Source: a bacterium
GTDB lineage: Bacteria; Patescibacteriota; Microgenomatia; Levybacterales; UBA12049
NCBI GenBank assembly: GCA_021780675.1
Contig: JAJXYH010000020.1
Location: 1-43,384, forward strand
Direction of reading: 5' to 3'
DNA: 43,384 nucleotides
The notes beneath the pieces are model-generated. The model was not told the DNA's origin. It saw only the letters and a program-made list of their open reading frames with translations, and searched no databases. The position numbers and the translations under genes are program-made. Of this stretch, positions 1 through 8,751 are shown in pieces; positions within the stretch are counted from its first letter, which is position 1, and every line of letters starts with the position of its first letter.

Positions 1-2070
1 TTCCGCAGAATATTTTTTAATTGCGGTTGTAATTATCTTTTTAATTCCTGATGCTTTAATTGCAGAATTAATAAATCCGTAGTTTTCGGGAAGTTTTTCA
101 TTAAGCATTAGTCTCCCAACAGTTGTTTCGATTACTTCGCCATTAACTTTTACATCAATCGGCTCTCTCAAACCTACTTTTTTAAGAGAATACGAAAGAA
201 ACGCTTCGGTTTCGCTCATAAATGAATGGTTAACTTCTTTTCTTAACGCTTCGTCTAAAGAAGTAATATAGAAAACTCCTACTGCCATTTCTTTGTTTGG
301 CAAAGTAATTGGGCTTCCGTCCGCAGGTTTTAGTAAATTTTCTCTTGGCATCATAAGACTTATTGCCTCTTCCTGTGCTTTTTGTGAAAGCGGAATATGA
401 ACAGCCATCTGATCTCCGTCGAAATCTGCGTTATAACCTGCACAAACACAAGGGTGCAAAGAAATTGCCGATCCTTCGATTAATACAGGATAAAATGCCT
501 GAATTCCGAGTTTATGAAGCGTAGGTGCGCGGTTTAAAAGAACCGGATGGTTTTTGGTTATTTCCTCCAAAATATCAAATACTTCTGGTGGTCTTTTTTC
601 GATAAATCTTTTTGCGGATTTGATATTTGGAGCAAACCCACGAACAATAACTTCTCTTAAAACAAAAGGTTTAAACATCTCAAGTGCCATTTCCTTAGGA
701 AGTCCGCATTGAGAAAGCTGAAGTTCAGGTCCAACAACAATTACGCTTCTTCCTGAGTAATCAACTCTTTTACCCAAAAGGTTTTGTCTAAACCTTCCCT
801 GTTTTCCTCTTAACATGTCCGAAAGACTTCTTAAGGGTGATGAGACAACCTGGCTTGATCTTTGTGATGCGTCAATTAACGAATCAACCGATTCCTGAAG
901 CATTCTTTTTTCGTTTCTTAAAATTATTTCCGGAGCTCCCAAAGAAATTAAGTGCTTAAGTCTATTGTTTCTGTTAATTACTCTTCTGTATAAATCGTTA
1001 AGATCACTTGTTGCAAATCTTCCTCCTGCAAGCTGGACCATTGGCCTTAAATCCGGTGGAATAACGGGAAGAACTGTCATAACCATGGATCTTGGTTCAA
1101 TTCCGGCTTTTCTCATTTTCTCTAAAAGCCTTAATCTTTTGATAAGTTTAAAGTATTTTTGACCCTTTGATTTTCCGGTTTCATCTCTAAGTGCAACAAT
1201 AAGTCCTGCGATATCAATCTTTTCGATTAGATCCATTAAGCCTTCCGCTCCTGTTTTAATAGTAAAGAATACCGGAATATCGTATTCTAAAATCTTAAAG
1301 TATTCATCTTCCGATAAAACACTTCCGATTTTTAAGCTTTTGATAAGTTTTGAGAGGGCTTCTTGTATTTCATCTAATTTTTTGTTTTCTGCTTCTGCCC
1401 TTTCTTCAAATCTTGCCATTTTTTGCCTCTTTTGAAGATCAAACTCTTGTTTTATTAATTCTTTTTGTTCATCTTTTGCTTTACCTTTTGCAGATTCTTT
1501 TTGCTTTTCTGCTGCTTCTTTTTCTAAAGTTTTTATCTCTGTTTCAATATCTTTTTTGACTTCCGCTTTTCTTCCCTCAATTGTTTTGGAAAGTTCCGAA
1601 AGAGCCTGCTTTTTCTTTTCTTCATCAAGTCCTATTACAAGATAAGAAGCATAATAAATTACCGATTCTAAAGCTTTTTGCGACATATCTAAAATTAATG
1701 ATAGTGCCGAGGATGATCCTTTGAAAAACCAAACATGTGAAACCGGTGCTGCCAGGGTAATATGTCCCATTCTTTCTCTTCTGACTCTGGAAAGGGTCAC
1801 TTCAACACCACATTTATCACAAATAATACCCCTATTTCTAATTCTTTTATATTTTCCACAATAACACTCCCAATCCTTGGTTGGTCCAAAAATTCTTTCA
1901 TCAAAAAGTCCGTCTTTTTCAGGACGTAATGTTCGGTAATTAATGGTCTCCGGTTTGGTTACTTCTCCATAAGACCAATTTAAAATATCTTCTTTTGATG
2001 CAAGAAGTAATTTAAGTGACTTAAAATCTAAAATTGTAATATCTTTATTTTTTCGATCGTTGTTATTCAT
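1..2070 (-). CDS. rpoC: RNA polymerase beta-prime subunit, partial (C-terminal part beyond window)
   Basis: Catalytic subunit of DNA-dependent RNA polymerase. The first 690 codons are present; the gene runs off the left edge. Translation gives the N-terminal zinc finger with C69, C71, C84 and C87, the rudder and lid region, and the active-site NADFDGD motif with D549, D551 and D553, which bind catalytic Mg. Residues about 145-240 form a long charged, probably coiled-coil insertion rich in Glu and Lys; a comparable insertion is known in actinobacterial RpoC. The ATG at 2070 overlaps the rpoB stop by 8 nt, so the two are translationally coupled in one operon. Identification is certain; only the C-terminal part is unseen. 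Confidence 0.98.
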   Translation of the reverse strand, partial: MNNNDRKNKDITILDFKSLKLLLASKEDILNWSYGEVTKPETINYRTLRPEKDGLFDERIFGPTKDWECYCGKYKRIRNRGIICDKCGVEVTLSRVRRERMGHITLAAPVSHVWFFKGSSSALSLILDMSQKALESVIYYASYLVIGLDEEKKKQALSELSKTIEGRKAEVKKDIETEIKTLEKEAAEKQKESAKGKAKDEQKELIKQEFDLQKRQKMARFEERAEAENKKLDEIQEALSKLIKSLKIGSVLSEDEYFKILEYDIPVFFTIKTGAEGLMDLIEKIDIAGLIVALRDETGKSKGQKYFKLIKRLRLLEKMRKAGIEPRSMVMTVLPVIPPDLRPMVQLAGGRFATSDLNDLYRRVINRNNRLKHLISLGAPEIILRNEKRMLQESVDSLIDASQRSSQVVSSPLRSLSDMLRGKQGRFRQNLLGKRVDYSGRSVIVVGPELQLSQCGLPKEMALEMFKPFVLREVIVRGFAPNIKSAKRFIEKRPPEVFDILEEITKNHPVLLNRAPTLHKLGIQAFYPVLIEGSAISLHPCVCAGYNADFDGDQMAVHIPLSQKAQEEAISLMMPRENLLKPADGSPITLPNKEMAVGVFYITSLDEALRKEVNHSFMSETEAFLSYSLKKVGLREPIDVKVNGEVIETTVGRLMLNEKLPENYGFINSAIKASGIKKIITTAIKKYSAE

Positions 2071-5000
2071 CTGACGAATTACCTCCTTCTAAATCTTGTA
2101 CTTCTGGCTCCGAAACCGTATCTGCAATTTCAACGCCTTGATTTTTATCTCCGGCTTCTCCGCCATTCATTACGTCTTCTCCACCTAATTCTTCCTGCAT
2201 TTCCCTTGCTTCCTCTTCTATTTTTTCTGTTTTTTCTCCTTTACCTTCATCATCAATATCTAAGGGTTTATCGGAAATTGTTGCGCCAACCGGAACAACA
2301 TTTAATCCTAATGCGTTTAACTCTTTAATTAAAACCTTAAAAGACTCCGGAACTTTGGGGGTAGGGATATCTGTTCCCTTAACAATAGCTTCAAAAGCTT
2401 TTGCTCTTCCCACCACGTCATCGGATTTAATCGTAAGCATTTCCTGCAAAGTATATCTTGCTCTATGAGATTCTAAAGCCCAAACCTCCATCTCTCCAAG
2501 TCTTTGTCCACCCATTTGTGCTTTTCCACCCAAAGGTTGTTGGGTAACTAAAGAGTAAGGACCCGTGCTTCTTGCATGAGTTTTATCTTCAACCATGTGG
2601 ATTAACTTCATCATGTATTCAATTCCTACAACTGCAGGATTATCGTATGGTTCACCTGTTCTACCGTCATAAAGAATTGCTTTTCCATTTACAGGAAGTC
2701 CTGCTTTTTTAAGTTCATCAACAATTTGATCTTCGTTAACTTCCTCAAATGCAGGAATGGCAATTTTTTCATTTAAATTAATTGCTGCCCAACCAAGATG
2801 AGCCTCTAAAAGCTGTCCTAAATTCATTCTTGCAAGTACCGAGATTGGCGAAATAATAATATCTACAGGTGTTCCATCAGCAAGATGTGGCATATCAACT
2901 TCCGGTAAAATTCTTGAGATTACACCTTTATTTCCGTGTCTTCCCGCAAGTTTATCTCCGATTACAACGTGCCTAAGTTGTGCTACTTCAACCAGAATTT
3001 TCCTTAAAGTTCCCGGTTCTAATTCGTCTCCTTTTTTCCTGTCTAAAATCTGAACGTTTATAACTGTTCCTCTTTCACCGTGTGGCATTCTGAGGGACGT
3101 GTCCCTCACTTCTCTTGCTTGTTCACCGAAAATTGCCCTAAGTAATCTTTCTTCTGCTGAAAGTTCTGTTTCTCCCTTTGGAGCAATCTTTCCAACCAAA
3201 ATGTCTCCGGGTCCAACTTCAGATCCGATTACAACAATTCCTTCTTCGTCAAGGTTTGCCAAATCTTCTTCAGAAACATTTGGAATATCTCTGGTTGTTT
3301 CTTCAGGACCTAACTTTGTTTCTACAACTGCTGCTTCGTGTTTTTCAATGTGAATAGAAGATAAAATATCTTCTTTTACCAATCTTTCGGAAATTACAAT
3401 ACCGTCCTCATAACCTAGTCCGTCAAAAGACATATATGAAATTAGTAAATTCTGCCCCAGAGCCAATTCTCCTTTTTGTGAAGCCGGTCCATCGATTAAT
3501 AAGTCTCCCTTTTTAACCTTTTGTCCCGCATTAACAACTGTTCTTTGAGTATAAGCTGTTGCCGAAGAAGTTCTCTTAAACGAGTCAATATAAAAAGTTG
3601 CTTCTTCTTTTGCCCCCTTGCCTTTTAAGACAACTTTAATTGCATCTGCATATTCAACCTCTCCGTCAAAAGGAGCGTAAACAACTCTTCCCATCATTTG
3701 GGAAATTAAATTTTCCATTCCTGTTCCAACCACGGGACTTGCAGGTTTTATAAGCGGGACTGCTTGACACTGCATGTGAGTACCCATCAAAGCTCTGTTC
3801 GCCTCATCATGGGAAACAAACGGAATAAGAGATGCTGCGGATCCGACAACTTGTCTTGGCACAACGTCAATATATTCTATATTTTCCTTATCTGTTTCTA
3901 TAAATTCTCCTCTAAACCTTGCGGCAATTCTGGCATCTTTAATTCTGTTTCCATCCATTACTCCCGCATGAGTTACATAATGTTTTTGCTCATCATCGGC
4001 AGAAAGATAAACAATTTCATCTGTTGCTTTAGATACAACGTCTGAACCTCTTTTTTCGTGAATAACTTTTCTATACGGAGCTTCTAAAAATCCATAATCA
4101 TTAACTTTTGCGTACAAAGACATATAAGTTACAAGTCCGATATTTGGTCCTTCAGGGCTTCGGATCGGACAAATCCTTGAATACTGCGAAGCATTAATAT
4201 CGCGAATCGAGAAGGCTGCCCTTTCTCTTGAAATTCCACCGGTTCCCATAACTGTAAGCCTGTTTAAGTTATCGATTTCCGATAATGGATTGGTCTGATC
4301 TAAAATTGTTGAAAGCTGTGAAGTTCTAAAGAATTCATTAATCGAAGCCATAATTGGTCTTGCGTTAATTAGTCCCCCAATGGAAATTGGCACATCGGGC
4401 TGAATTAAACTCATTCTTTCTTTTACGCTTCTCTCAAGTCTTAAAGCTCCGATTCTAAAAGCTGTAGTTGCAACCAGTTCTCCAACTCTTCTTACTCTTC
4501 GGTTTGCCAAGGAATCAATATCGTCGATTTCCTCTTCGCCTTTTGCAAGTTTTATCAAGAAGTTCATCGTTGCGATAATATCTTCTATGGTTAAAATTTT
4601 TGTTTCCTCGCTTGGTGGATTAAATCCTTCTATGTGTTCTAGTTTTTTATTTATCTTGTACCTTCCGACAGCACCCAAATCATATCTTCTATTATTAAAA
4701 AATGTTCCCAAGAAGTTTTCTCTTACTTTATCGATAACTACCGGTTCTCCCGGATGCATTTTTCTAAAGATTTCAATAAGTGCTGCATTTGAATCGGTTG
4801 TATCGTCTTTTAAGAGTGTGTTTTCTATGTATTTTGTGGTACCGTCTGCTTCTATTTTTAAAAATTTGTCTTTAATGTCCTGGTTTGAGGAAAGTCCGAG
4901 AGCGCGAAGGAAGGTTGAAGCTAAAAACTTTCTTCTTCTATCAATCTTAACCATAATTGTCTCATGTCTTGTAGTAGCAAATTCCAACCAACTCCCGTGA

Positions 5001-5500
5001 ACTGGTCTTATTTCGGCATTATAAAGTTTTTTACCGGTAACATTATCTACAGTTGCTGTAAAGAATACGCCGGGGCTTCTTACTAACTGGTTTACAACTG
5101 CTCTTTCTATACCATTAATAACAAAAGTCCCCCTGTCTGTCATTTGGGGAATATCGCCTAAGAAAACTTCCTGATCATAGGTTGCGCCGGTTTTCTTATT
5201 GGTAAGTGTTGCATTAACATATAGAGGCGCATCAAAAGTAATTCCTTTAGAAAGTGCAATATCCGGAGTATTTACGGCTTTTCCAAGTCTATAATCTTTA
5301 AGTTCAAGTGTCCAGTTTTTTTCGGTAAAATCATCAATGGGAGAAATTTCTGCTAAAACTTCTTTAATTCCATGGTCTAAAAACCATTGATAAGACTGTT
5401 TTTGTACAGCTAGAAGATCTAATTTAGGCAAGAGAGAAAAATCTTGTCCCCAGTTGATTCTAATGCCATCTTTATTATCGTTATTATTATGCTTAGCCAT
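2063..5500 (-). CDS. rpoB: RNA polymerase beta subunit
   Basis: Beta subunit of RNA polymerase, 1145 residues, close to the size of insert-free bacterial RpoB. It carries the conserved rifampicin-pocket region (D401 is equivalent to E. coli D516), the [13 protein letters not shown] block, and the C-terminal [19 protein letters not shown] segment that contacts beta-prime. Several pocket residues differ from the rifampicin-sensitive consensus (T398, I399, N411, T416 for E. coli Q513, F514, H526, S531). The last 55 or so residues are a very acidic, low-complexity tail not typical of the family. It starts at the ATG at 5500 with no Shine-Dalgarno; the stop overlaps rpoC. A promoter and a terminator-like hairpin lie just upstream. 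No rplJ-rplL genes precede it, unlike the classic order. Confidence 0.98.
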   Translation of the reverse strand: MAKHNNNDNKDGIRINWGQDFSLLPKLDLLAVQKQSYQWFLDHGIKEVLAEISPIDDFTEKNWTLELKDYRLGKAVNTPDIALSKGITFDAPLYVNATLTNKKTGATYDQEVFLGDIPQMTDRGTFVINGIERAVVNQLVRSPGVFFTATVDNVTGKKLYNAEIRPVHGSWLEFATTRHETIMVKIDRRRKFLASTFLRALGLSSNQDIKDKFLKIEADGTTKYIENTLLKDDTTDSNAALIEIFRKMHPGEPVVIDKVRENFLGTFFNNRRYDLGAVGRYKINKKLEHIEGFNPPSEETKILTIEDIIATMNFLIKLAKGEEEIDDIDSLANRRVRRVGELVATTAFRIGALRLERSVKERMSLIQPDVPISIGGLINARPIMASINEFFRTSQLSTILDQTNPLSEIDNLNRLTVMGTGGISRERAAFSIRDINASQYSRICPIRSPEGPNIGLVTYMSLYAKVNDYGFLEAPYRKVIHEKRGSDVVSKATDEIVYLSADDEQKHYVTHAGVMDGNRIKDARIAARFRGEFIETDKENIEYIDVVPRQVVGSAASLIPFVSHDEANRALMGTHMQCQAVPLIKPASPVVGTGMENLISQMMGRVVYAPFDGEVEYADAIKVVLKGKGAKEEATFYIDSFKRTSSATAYTQRTVVNAGQKVKKGDLLIDGPASQKGELALGQNLLISYMSFDGLGYEDGIVISERLVKEDILSSIHIEKHEAAVVETKLGPEETTRDIPNVSEEDLANLDEEGIVVIGSEVGPGDILVGKIAPKGETELSAEERLLRAIFGEQAREVRDTSLRMPHGERGTVINVQILDRKKGDELEPGTLRKILVEVAQLRHVVIGDKLAGRHGNKGVISRILPEVDMPHLADGTPVDIIISPISVLARMNLGQLLEAHLGWAAINLNEKIAIPAFEEVNEDQIVDELKKAGLPVNGKAILYDGRTGEPYDNPAVVGIEYMMKLIHMVEDKTHARSTGPYSLVTQQPLGGKAQMGGQRLGEMEVWALESHRARYTLQEMLTIKSDDVVGRAKAFEAIVKGTDIPTPKVPESFKVLIKELNALGLNVVPVGATISDKPLDIDDEGKGEKTEKIEEEAREMQEELGGEDVMNGGEAGDKNQGVEIADTVSEPEVQDLEGGNSSDE

Positions 5501-5528
5501 TTATAATATAGGATTTAAATTTAACGCC

Positions 5529-5563
5529 AAAAAAATGGGAAAGGTATCTCACCTTTTCCATTT
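5529..5563 (-). terminator. Terminator-like hairpin in front of rpoB (possible attenuator)
   Basis: On the minus strand a 13-bp stem (arms 5551-5563 and 5533-5545, one A-C mismatch, 5-nt loop) runs directly into seven T residues (5535-5529). This is an intrinsic-terminator shape for minus-strand transcription and has no T tract on the plus strand. It lies 29 nt before the rpoB ATG and downstream of the promoter at 5583-5612. It either ends the transcript of the small upstream gene or attenuates rpoBC. Confidence 0.65.
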
Positions 5564-5582
5564 GCTCTTATGAGTGATTGTT

Positions 5583-5612
5583 TTTATATCATGATTAAGG
5601 CTTTTATGTCAA
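5583..5612 (-). promoter_or_regulatory. Promoter upstream of the rpoB leader hairpin
   Basis: Minus-strand -35 TTGACA (5612-5607) and -10 TATAAA (5588-5583) with an 18-nt spacer. A transcript would start near 5576 and reach the hairpin at 5563-5533 within about 15 nt. It is the only near-consensus sigma-70 promoter seen in front of rpoBC. It sits just beyond the stop of the 37-residue ORF. Confidence 0.6.
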
Positions 5613-5623
5613 GAGGGAATTTG

Positions 5624-5737
5624 TTATCTTAAATACCAATCCCTTTGTGCAATAATCTGGTGTGTATGACGTGTGCCATTTGGAACTTGATTCTGGGTAC
5701 CTGCTTGCTGACTACGTTTAGCTTTTAATTCGTCCAT
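5624..5737 (-). CDS. Small ORF, 37 residues, unknown
   Basis: ATG at 5737 with GGGAG eight nt upstream, stop TAA at 5624. The peptide starts MDELKAKRSQQ and ends RDWYLR; it is polar, rich in Gln, Arg and His, and has no membrane segment. It follows the 97-residue gene by 47 nt on the same strand and precedes the rpoB promoter. An ATG nine codons farther upstream is possible but has no ribosome site. I do not recognise a family. The ribosome site and strand context are the main support. Confidence 0.45.
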   Translation of the reverse strand: MDELKAKRSQQAGTQNQVPNGTRHTHQIIAQRDWYLR

Positions 5738-5784
5738 TGTTTCAACTCCCATCTGAAACATTTGAAAAAGTTTTGTATAAGAAG

Positions 5785-6078
5785 TTAAAAAATATGTTCA
5801 CCCAAATTATTTTCAATAACATTAATCGATCCTTGCACAAATTGAGGATCAGCTAATCTTAACTCGTCTAAAACTGCAAAAGGTGATTTAGAGTTCCAAG
5901 TCCCCCTACATTCTTCATCAACAATAAGCCCAATTCTGACCAATGCACCAATATTTACAGATTGTACTATTTCACTTAATGCATTAAATTTTTTACTGCC
6001 ACGTAAAGCTTCTCCTGCAATTCTTTCTATTCGGGCTGGCCTTTGCTCTTCAGCGACTGGATAAGGTCTTTCAGTCAT
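5785..6078 (-). CDS. Hypothetical protein, 97 residues
   Basis: Soluble, mixed-charge protein starting MTERPYPVAEEQRPARIERI. It has a central hydrophobic stretch (NIGALVRIGLIVDEECRG) too short and too interrupted to be a membrane helix. No family is recognised. A TATAAT at 6092-6087 ends 8 nt before the ATG, which suggests its own leaderless transcript. It is the third of four same-strand small genes between 5.6 and 7.1 kb. The codon pattern looks coding; the function is unknown. Confidence 0.6.
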   Translation of the reverse strand: MTERPYPVAEEQRPARIERIAGEALRGSKKFNALSEIVQSVNIGALVRIGLIVDEECRGTWNSKSPFAVLDELRLADPQFVQGSINVIENNLGEHIF

Positions 6079-6112
6079 AAAAAGGCATTATAATTTATGT
6101 CAAGCAGAAGAC

Positions 6113-6613
6113 TTATATTTTCCTTGAATCAATTGCCCAGTGTAAAAGAGCCTGACGCTGACGTGGCCTGCAAGATAAATCTTGCTTAACACAGTTTTTT
6201 TTAAGTTGAGATATATGACGTTTAATTGCAAGCCATCTTTTTATTTGCCTTTGATCATCCGTTGATCTTCTTCCCATGTAATACCTGCAATACCACTGAA
6301 ACCACCCCCGCGGATCAATTCCATTAATCCAGCCTTTTTTTCGCCAAACCGATAAAGGCTGGCTCGCGTTAACACCAAAAAAATTAAGTTTTGCTTCGTG
6401 TTTTTTAGAATTTAATTTTGCATGAGTAAACCAATTTTTAGGAAATTCTTTCTTACAGTCTGTCATATATTTTCCGCCAAAAACCCCAAGCTCAAGCATT
6501 TGCTTAGGAGTTAATTCCGGTTTAAATAAAGGTTCAAAATTTTTGCCTACCTCCTCTGTTAGCAAATACGAATATCCTTCTTGCATCTTGTCATTTACTG
6601 TAACTTTTTTCAT
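6113..6613 (-). CDS. Conserved hypothetical protein with a WKxKGWI-WFQWYCRYYxGRR-type motif
   Basis: 166 residues from the ATG at 6613, one nt after the stop of the upstream gene; a TTG at 6634 in the same frame would add seven residues but is less likely. The middle and C-terminal part carries a Trp/Tyr/Arg-rich signature: WRKKGWINGIDPRGWFQWYC, then YYMGRRSTDDQRQIKRW, then a basic helix and RQALLHWAID near the end. From memory this signature recurs in uncharacterised proteins of bacteria, algae and fungi, with no assigned function I can state. There is no membrane segment or signal peptide. It is co-transcribed with the 160-residue gene upstream. Confidence 0.75.
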   Translation of the reverse strand: MKKVTVNDKMQEGYSYLLTEEVGKNFEPLFKPELTPKQMLELGVFGGKYMTDCKKEFPKNWFTHAKLNSKKHEAKLNFFGVNASQPLSVWRKKGWINGIDPRGWFQWYCRYYMGRRSTDDQRQIKRWLAIKRHISQLKKNCVKQDLSCRPRQRQALLHWAIDSRKI

Positions 6614-6614
6614 A

Positions 6615-7097
6615 TTAATTTTGCTTAAAACCAATTGTTACGAGATCAACGCCTAAAGCCGATAGTAACAAATCTACAGTCTTATCAAATTGCTCAGCCT
6701 TTGTATCTTCACCCAGTATGTTCCCATCAGATGCTTTAAATCTCATCACTATCCGGCCTTCGTGAACTTTAGATCTTACCTCAAATGGCAACTTTTTTCC
6801 TCTAAGCGGATAATAAGTAACTTCACCACCCAACGGATTATTTAACTCTGTAAGTCTATGCACATCTAATTTTTCAATTGTTTGCCCGGGAGCAAAAATA
6901 TTCTTATAAATTGTTAATACCCCTTTCCAAATTTCAGGATTAAAATCGGAAGCACTAAACCAGTGAATAGGAGTAGGTTTATCTACTTTTGCCTCACGGA
7001 CCTTTTTTGAAACCTCTACCGCGTATATTGCATCTTCTCTTGCGGAGGCCATTCTGGCAGAGGAAGAATAATATTGCCCGCCTCTATCTCTATCCAT
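6615..7097 (-). CDS. Hypothetical protein, 160 residues
   Basis: Soluble protein starting MDRDRGGQYYSSSARMASAR. It has several beta-type segments (GEVTYYPLRGKKLPFEVRS, GRIVMRFKASDGNIL) and a C-terminal helix plus strand, suggesting a small alpha/beta fold. No family or catalytic motif is recognised. It heads a two-gene unit with the WFQWY-motif protein, whose ATG follows its stop by one nt. A promoter at 7121-7149 lies upstream, leaving a 5-prime leader of about 20 nt. Confidence 0.65.
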   Translation of the reverse strand: MDRDRGGQYYSSSARMASAREDAIYAVEVSKKVREAKVDKPTPIHWFSASDFNPEIWKGVLTIYKNIFAPGQTIEKLDVHRLTELNNPLGGEVTYYPLRGKKLPFEVRSKVHEGRIVMRFKASDGNILGEDTKAEQFDKTVDLLLSALGVDLVTIGFKQN

Positions 7098-7120
7098 AAT
7101 ATAAATAATATACGAACGGG

Positions 7121-7149
7121 ATTATAACAAATGCCCGTTTTAATTCCAA
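7121..7149 (-). promoter_or_regulatory. Promoter of the 7.1-6.1 kb gene pair
   Basis: Minus-strand -35 TTGGAA (7149-7144), 17-nt spacer, -10 TATAAT (7126-7121). It reads into the gene starting at 7097. A short inverted repeat ACGGG/CCCGT overlaps the -10 region (7115-7137) and could be an operator. Confidence 0.55.
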
Positions 7150-7187
7150 ACTAAACCATATTATTTTAAGCTAATTTTAAGAAAAGG

Positions 7188-7276
7188 TTGTTTAAATATA
7201 CCAAGACTCAATAAAATTTCTAATTTCATGTATTTACAAACTGCTCCGCTTATTCCTTAACAAGCGGAGCTTTTTG
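7188..7276 (+). ncRNA. Possible short plus-strand RNA with its own promoter and terminator
   Basis: A promoter-like pair, TTGTTT (7188-7193), 18-nt spacer, TAAAAT (7212-7217), is followed about 25 nt later by a 9-bp GC-rich hairpin (GCTCCGCTT 7243-7251, AAGCGGAGC 7262-7270) and a T5 tract. No plus-strand gene lies upstream for this terminator to serve. A ten-codon ORF (ATG at 7229) ends inside the hairpin. The terminator is convincing; the RNA unit is inference. Confidence 0.4.
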
Positions 7277-7310
7277 TTTTAAATAAGGATTTTTAAGTTT
7301 TTATTAAAAT

Positions 7311-7487
7311 TTAGGCGAATAGATGAGTATAGATATTTCCAAAAAATACAAAGGATATAAAGAAAAATACTCCCAATAAAACTAAGATTACCGTTAGGGC
7401 GCCAAGGGTAAAAAATATTCCATGTAAATAACTTTGAAACGGAGAAAAATGACTAATCTCATCTTGAGTATTTGCGCTTTGTTCCAT
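7311..7487 (-). CDS. Small membrane protein, 58 residues
   Basis: Starts MEQSANTQDEISHFSPFQSY, then one long hydrophobic segment (about residues 23-50, GIFFTLGALTVILVLLGVFF onward) and a short tail ending HLFA. The length, Glu/Gln-rich head and single membrane span suggest a small inner-membrane protein. TATATT ends 5 nt before the ATG at 7487, which fits the leaderless pattern of neighbouring genes. The stop lies 41 nt from the plus-strand terminator at 7243-7276. The function is unknown. Confidence 0.6.
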   Translation of the reverse strand: MEQSANTQDEISHFSPFQSYLHGIFFTLGALTVILVLLGVFFFISFVFFGNIYTHLFA

Positions 7488-7525
7488 ATACTAATATAAT
7501 CTATCAAAATATTCTTCAAGTCAAA

Positions 7526-7936
7526 TTATCCGGGATAAAACTCCTCAAAGCGTTTTTTAAGAAGTAAATATTTTTGTAAGGTTTTGTTTTTTATGGCGGT
7601 TTCACCGGTTATTATTTCTTCTTTTGTCTGATATTTTGTAACCGAAAAATTTCTATCATCATTAAATTTAATTCTGGAAAAATCTTGCCGAGAGCCTTCC
7701 GGTAATTCATTCCATAAATGAAAACTGGGTTTGTCATAGATTATTTTTCCACCCAACAAATCAAAAACCATCAAACTTGTTACGGCGCATTGACCAAGAG
7801 CTTTATTCTCGTTGGACCAATCATCTTGAACTTCAAAAAAGGCGGTATCTTTACCCCAAACTTTTTCAAAAATACTTTGTATTTTTATAAATTCGTCTTT
7901 TGTTAGTAAACTTGAGGACATGTATAAATTTTTCAT
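7526..7936 (-). CDS. YunG-like protein
   Basis: 136 residues with the pattern I associate with the Bacillus YunG family: an N-terminal helical region, then GQCAVTSLMVFDLLGGKIIY (conserved Gln-Cys-Ala plus helix), then a His/Trp segment (SFHLWNELPEGSRQDFSRIKF) and an acidic or aromatic C-terminus. The Cys and His could be functional, but the biochemical role of YunG is not known to me. TATACT (7948-7943) ends 6 nt before the ATG at 7936, so the start is supported by the leaderless pattern; a second ATG five codons in is an alternative. Confidence 0.7.
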   Translation of the reverse strand: MKNLYMSSSLLTKDEFIKIQSIFEKVWGKDTAFFEVQDDWSNENKALGQCAVTSLMVFDLLGGKIIYDKPSFHLWNELPEGSRQDFSRIKFNDDRNFSVTKYQTKEEIITGETAIKNKTLQKYLLLKKRFEEFYPG

Positions 7937-8095
7937 AAAAGGAGTATAAAATTAATTAAATATTATTTCAATTAAAATAGGACTAAAATCTCAACAACTT
8001 CTAGCCGATCTATATTTTGTGATCAACTTTTTTGAGCAGATTTTAATTTAATTTTTGCTAAAAAATACCCCGGGGTTATAAATTACAAACTTAAA

Positions 8096-8203
8096 CTATT
8101 TTCTCTTTTTCTTTGTTGCTTTTTTCTTGGTTGTTTTTTTAACTGTTTTTTTAGCAACTTTTTTCTTTACTACTTTTTTCTTTGCTTTCTTTTTTGCTGG
8201 CAT
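8096..8203 (-). CDS. Lysine-rich histone-like small protein, 35 residues
   Basis: Begins MPAKKKAKKKVVKKKVAKKT and continues with the same Lys/Ala/Val/Thr repeats to KKKRK; more than half of the residues are Lys. This resembles the C-terminal tails of histone H1 and bacterial H1-like (HctB/AlgP-type) proteins and likely binds nucleic acid, either in the nucleoid or on RNA. The gene has a very strong ribosome site, AAAGGAGGTGA, with 8 nt between GGAGG and the ATG at 8203, unusual in this window. A short CCCCGGGG palindrome followed by T6 (8062-8078) may terminate it. It is too short for usual gene-calling cut-offs. Confidence 0.75.
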   Translation of the reverse strand: MPAKKKAKKKVVKKKVAKKTVKKTTKKKATKKKRK

Positions 8204-8336
8204 GTAAATCACCTCCTTTTCCGTGTATATATTTATTATGAATTGTTTTTTTTATCAATTTCAATAGTTTTTAATAAAAAAATGGCAAATTGGGGGTTTT
8301 TAAAACAAAAAACAACAAAAAAATAAACTTTTTAAC

Positions 8337-8363
8337 AAACTATACTTAAATACTCAAGTATTT
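8337..8363. repeat. 27-bp direct repeat, copy 1 (downstream of the regulator)
   Basis: Identical over 27 bp to 8676-8702. It contains the 7-2-7 palindrome AAATACT-CA-AGTATTT (8348-8363) and touches the stop codon of the winged-helix gene. The outer arms seen in copy 2 are lost here. It may be a second operator or the trace of a duplication. Confidence 0.85.
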
Positions 8364-8650
8364 CAGGATTGATTTTGGAACGATTTTAAAAAACTAACGA
8401 ATTTTTTTCCATATGGAGACAGTGTATGAAGCATAAAATTACCTTCTCTTTCTTTAATAATTAATCCTGCATTATAAAGTCTTCTTGTATGATCTCCAAT
8501 TGTCTTGGCATTTCCTTTTGTTTTAGAAATTATTTCATCTAAAGTGATTTCTTTATTTTTTGCAATAAGTAAAAGTATTTCAATTCTATAATGATTAGAA
8601 ATTCCTTTAAGATGTCTTTCCATTTGCCTTGGTGTTTTTAATCTTGCCAT
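8363..8650 (-). CDS. Winged-helix transcriptional regulator (ArsR-like)
   Basis: 95 residues. It has the ArsR/MarR-type layout: a dimerisation helix (RQMERHLKGI), helices around SNHYRIEILLLIAKNKEIT, recognition helix region LDEIISKTKGNAKTIGDHTR, then the wing (RRLYNAGLIIKEREGNFMLH) and a C-terminal helix. No clear metal-binding Cys set is present, so the inducer is unknown. Its promoter (TTGAGT 8696-8691, 17 nt, TATACT 8673-8668) sits inside a 28-bp palindrome, which strongly suggests autorepression. The divergent neighbour is a zincin peptidase sharing the same regulatory region. Copies of a 27-bp repeat flank the gene. Confidence 0.8.
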   Translation of the reverse strand: MARLKTPRQMERHLKGISNHYRIEILLLIAKNKEITLDEIISKTKGNAKTIGDHTRRLYNAGLIIKEREGNFMLHTLSPYGKKFVSFLKSFQNQS

Positions 8651-8667
8651 ATTAGATAATAAATATT

Positions 8668-8708
8668 AGTATAATAAACTATACTTAAATACTCAAGTAT
8701 TTAAGTAT
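8668..8708 (-). promoter_or_regulatory. Promoter and 28-bp palindromic operator of the regulator
   Basis: A perfect 13-2-13 palindrome (ATACTTAAATACT 8681-8693, CA, mirrored arm 8696-8708) covers the -35 TTGAGT of the minus-strand promoter; its -10 TATACT is at 8673-8668. The palindrome lies 31 bp upstream of the TATAAT of the divergent plus-strand gene, so one regulator dimer could control both directions. Confidence 0.75.
8676..8702. repeat. 27-bp direct repeat, copy 2 (upstream of the regulator)
   Basis: Exact match to 8337-8363, 339 bp apart, so the two copies bracket the winged-helix gene. This copy holds the full long palindrome. Confidence 0.85.
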
Positions 8709-8751
8709 CTAAATAATATGATCTATTTTATGAAATTGGTATAATTTAAAA

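Noticed and set aside
3099-5000. Several plus-strand ORFs of 80-140 codons inside rpoB
   Set aside because: They are antisense shadows of a strongly conserved gene, with Ser/Phe-rich low-complexity translations and no ribosome site.
6087-6103. TTGACA and TATAAT pair upstream of the 97-residue gene
   Set aside because: The two boxes are only 5 bp apart, so they cannot act together as -35 and -10; only the TATAAT is kept as a leaderless -10.
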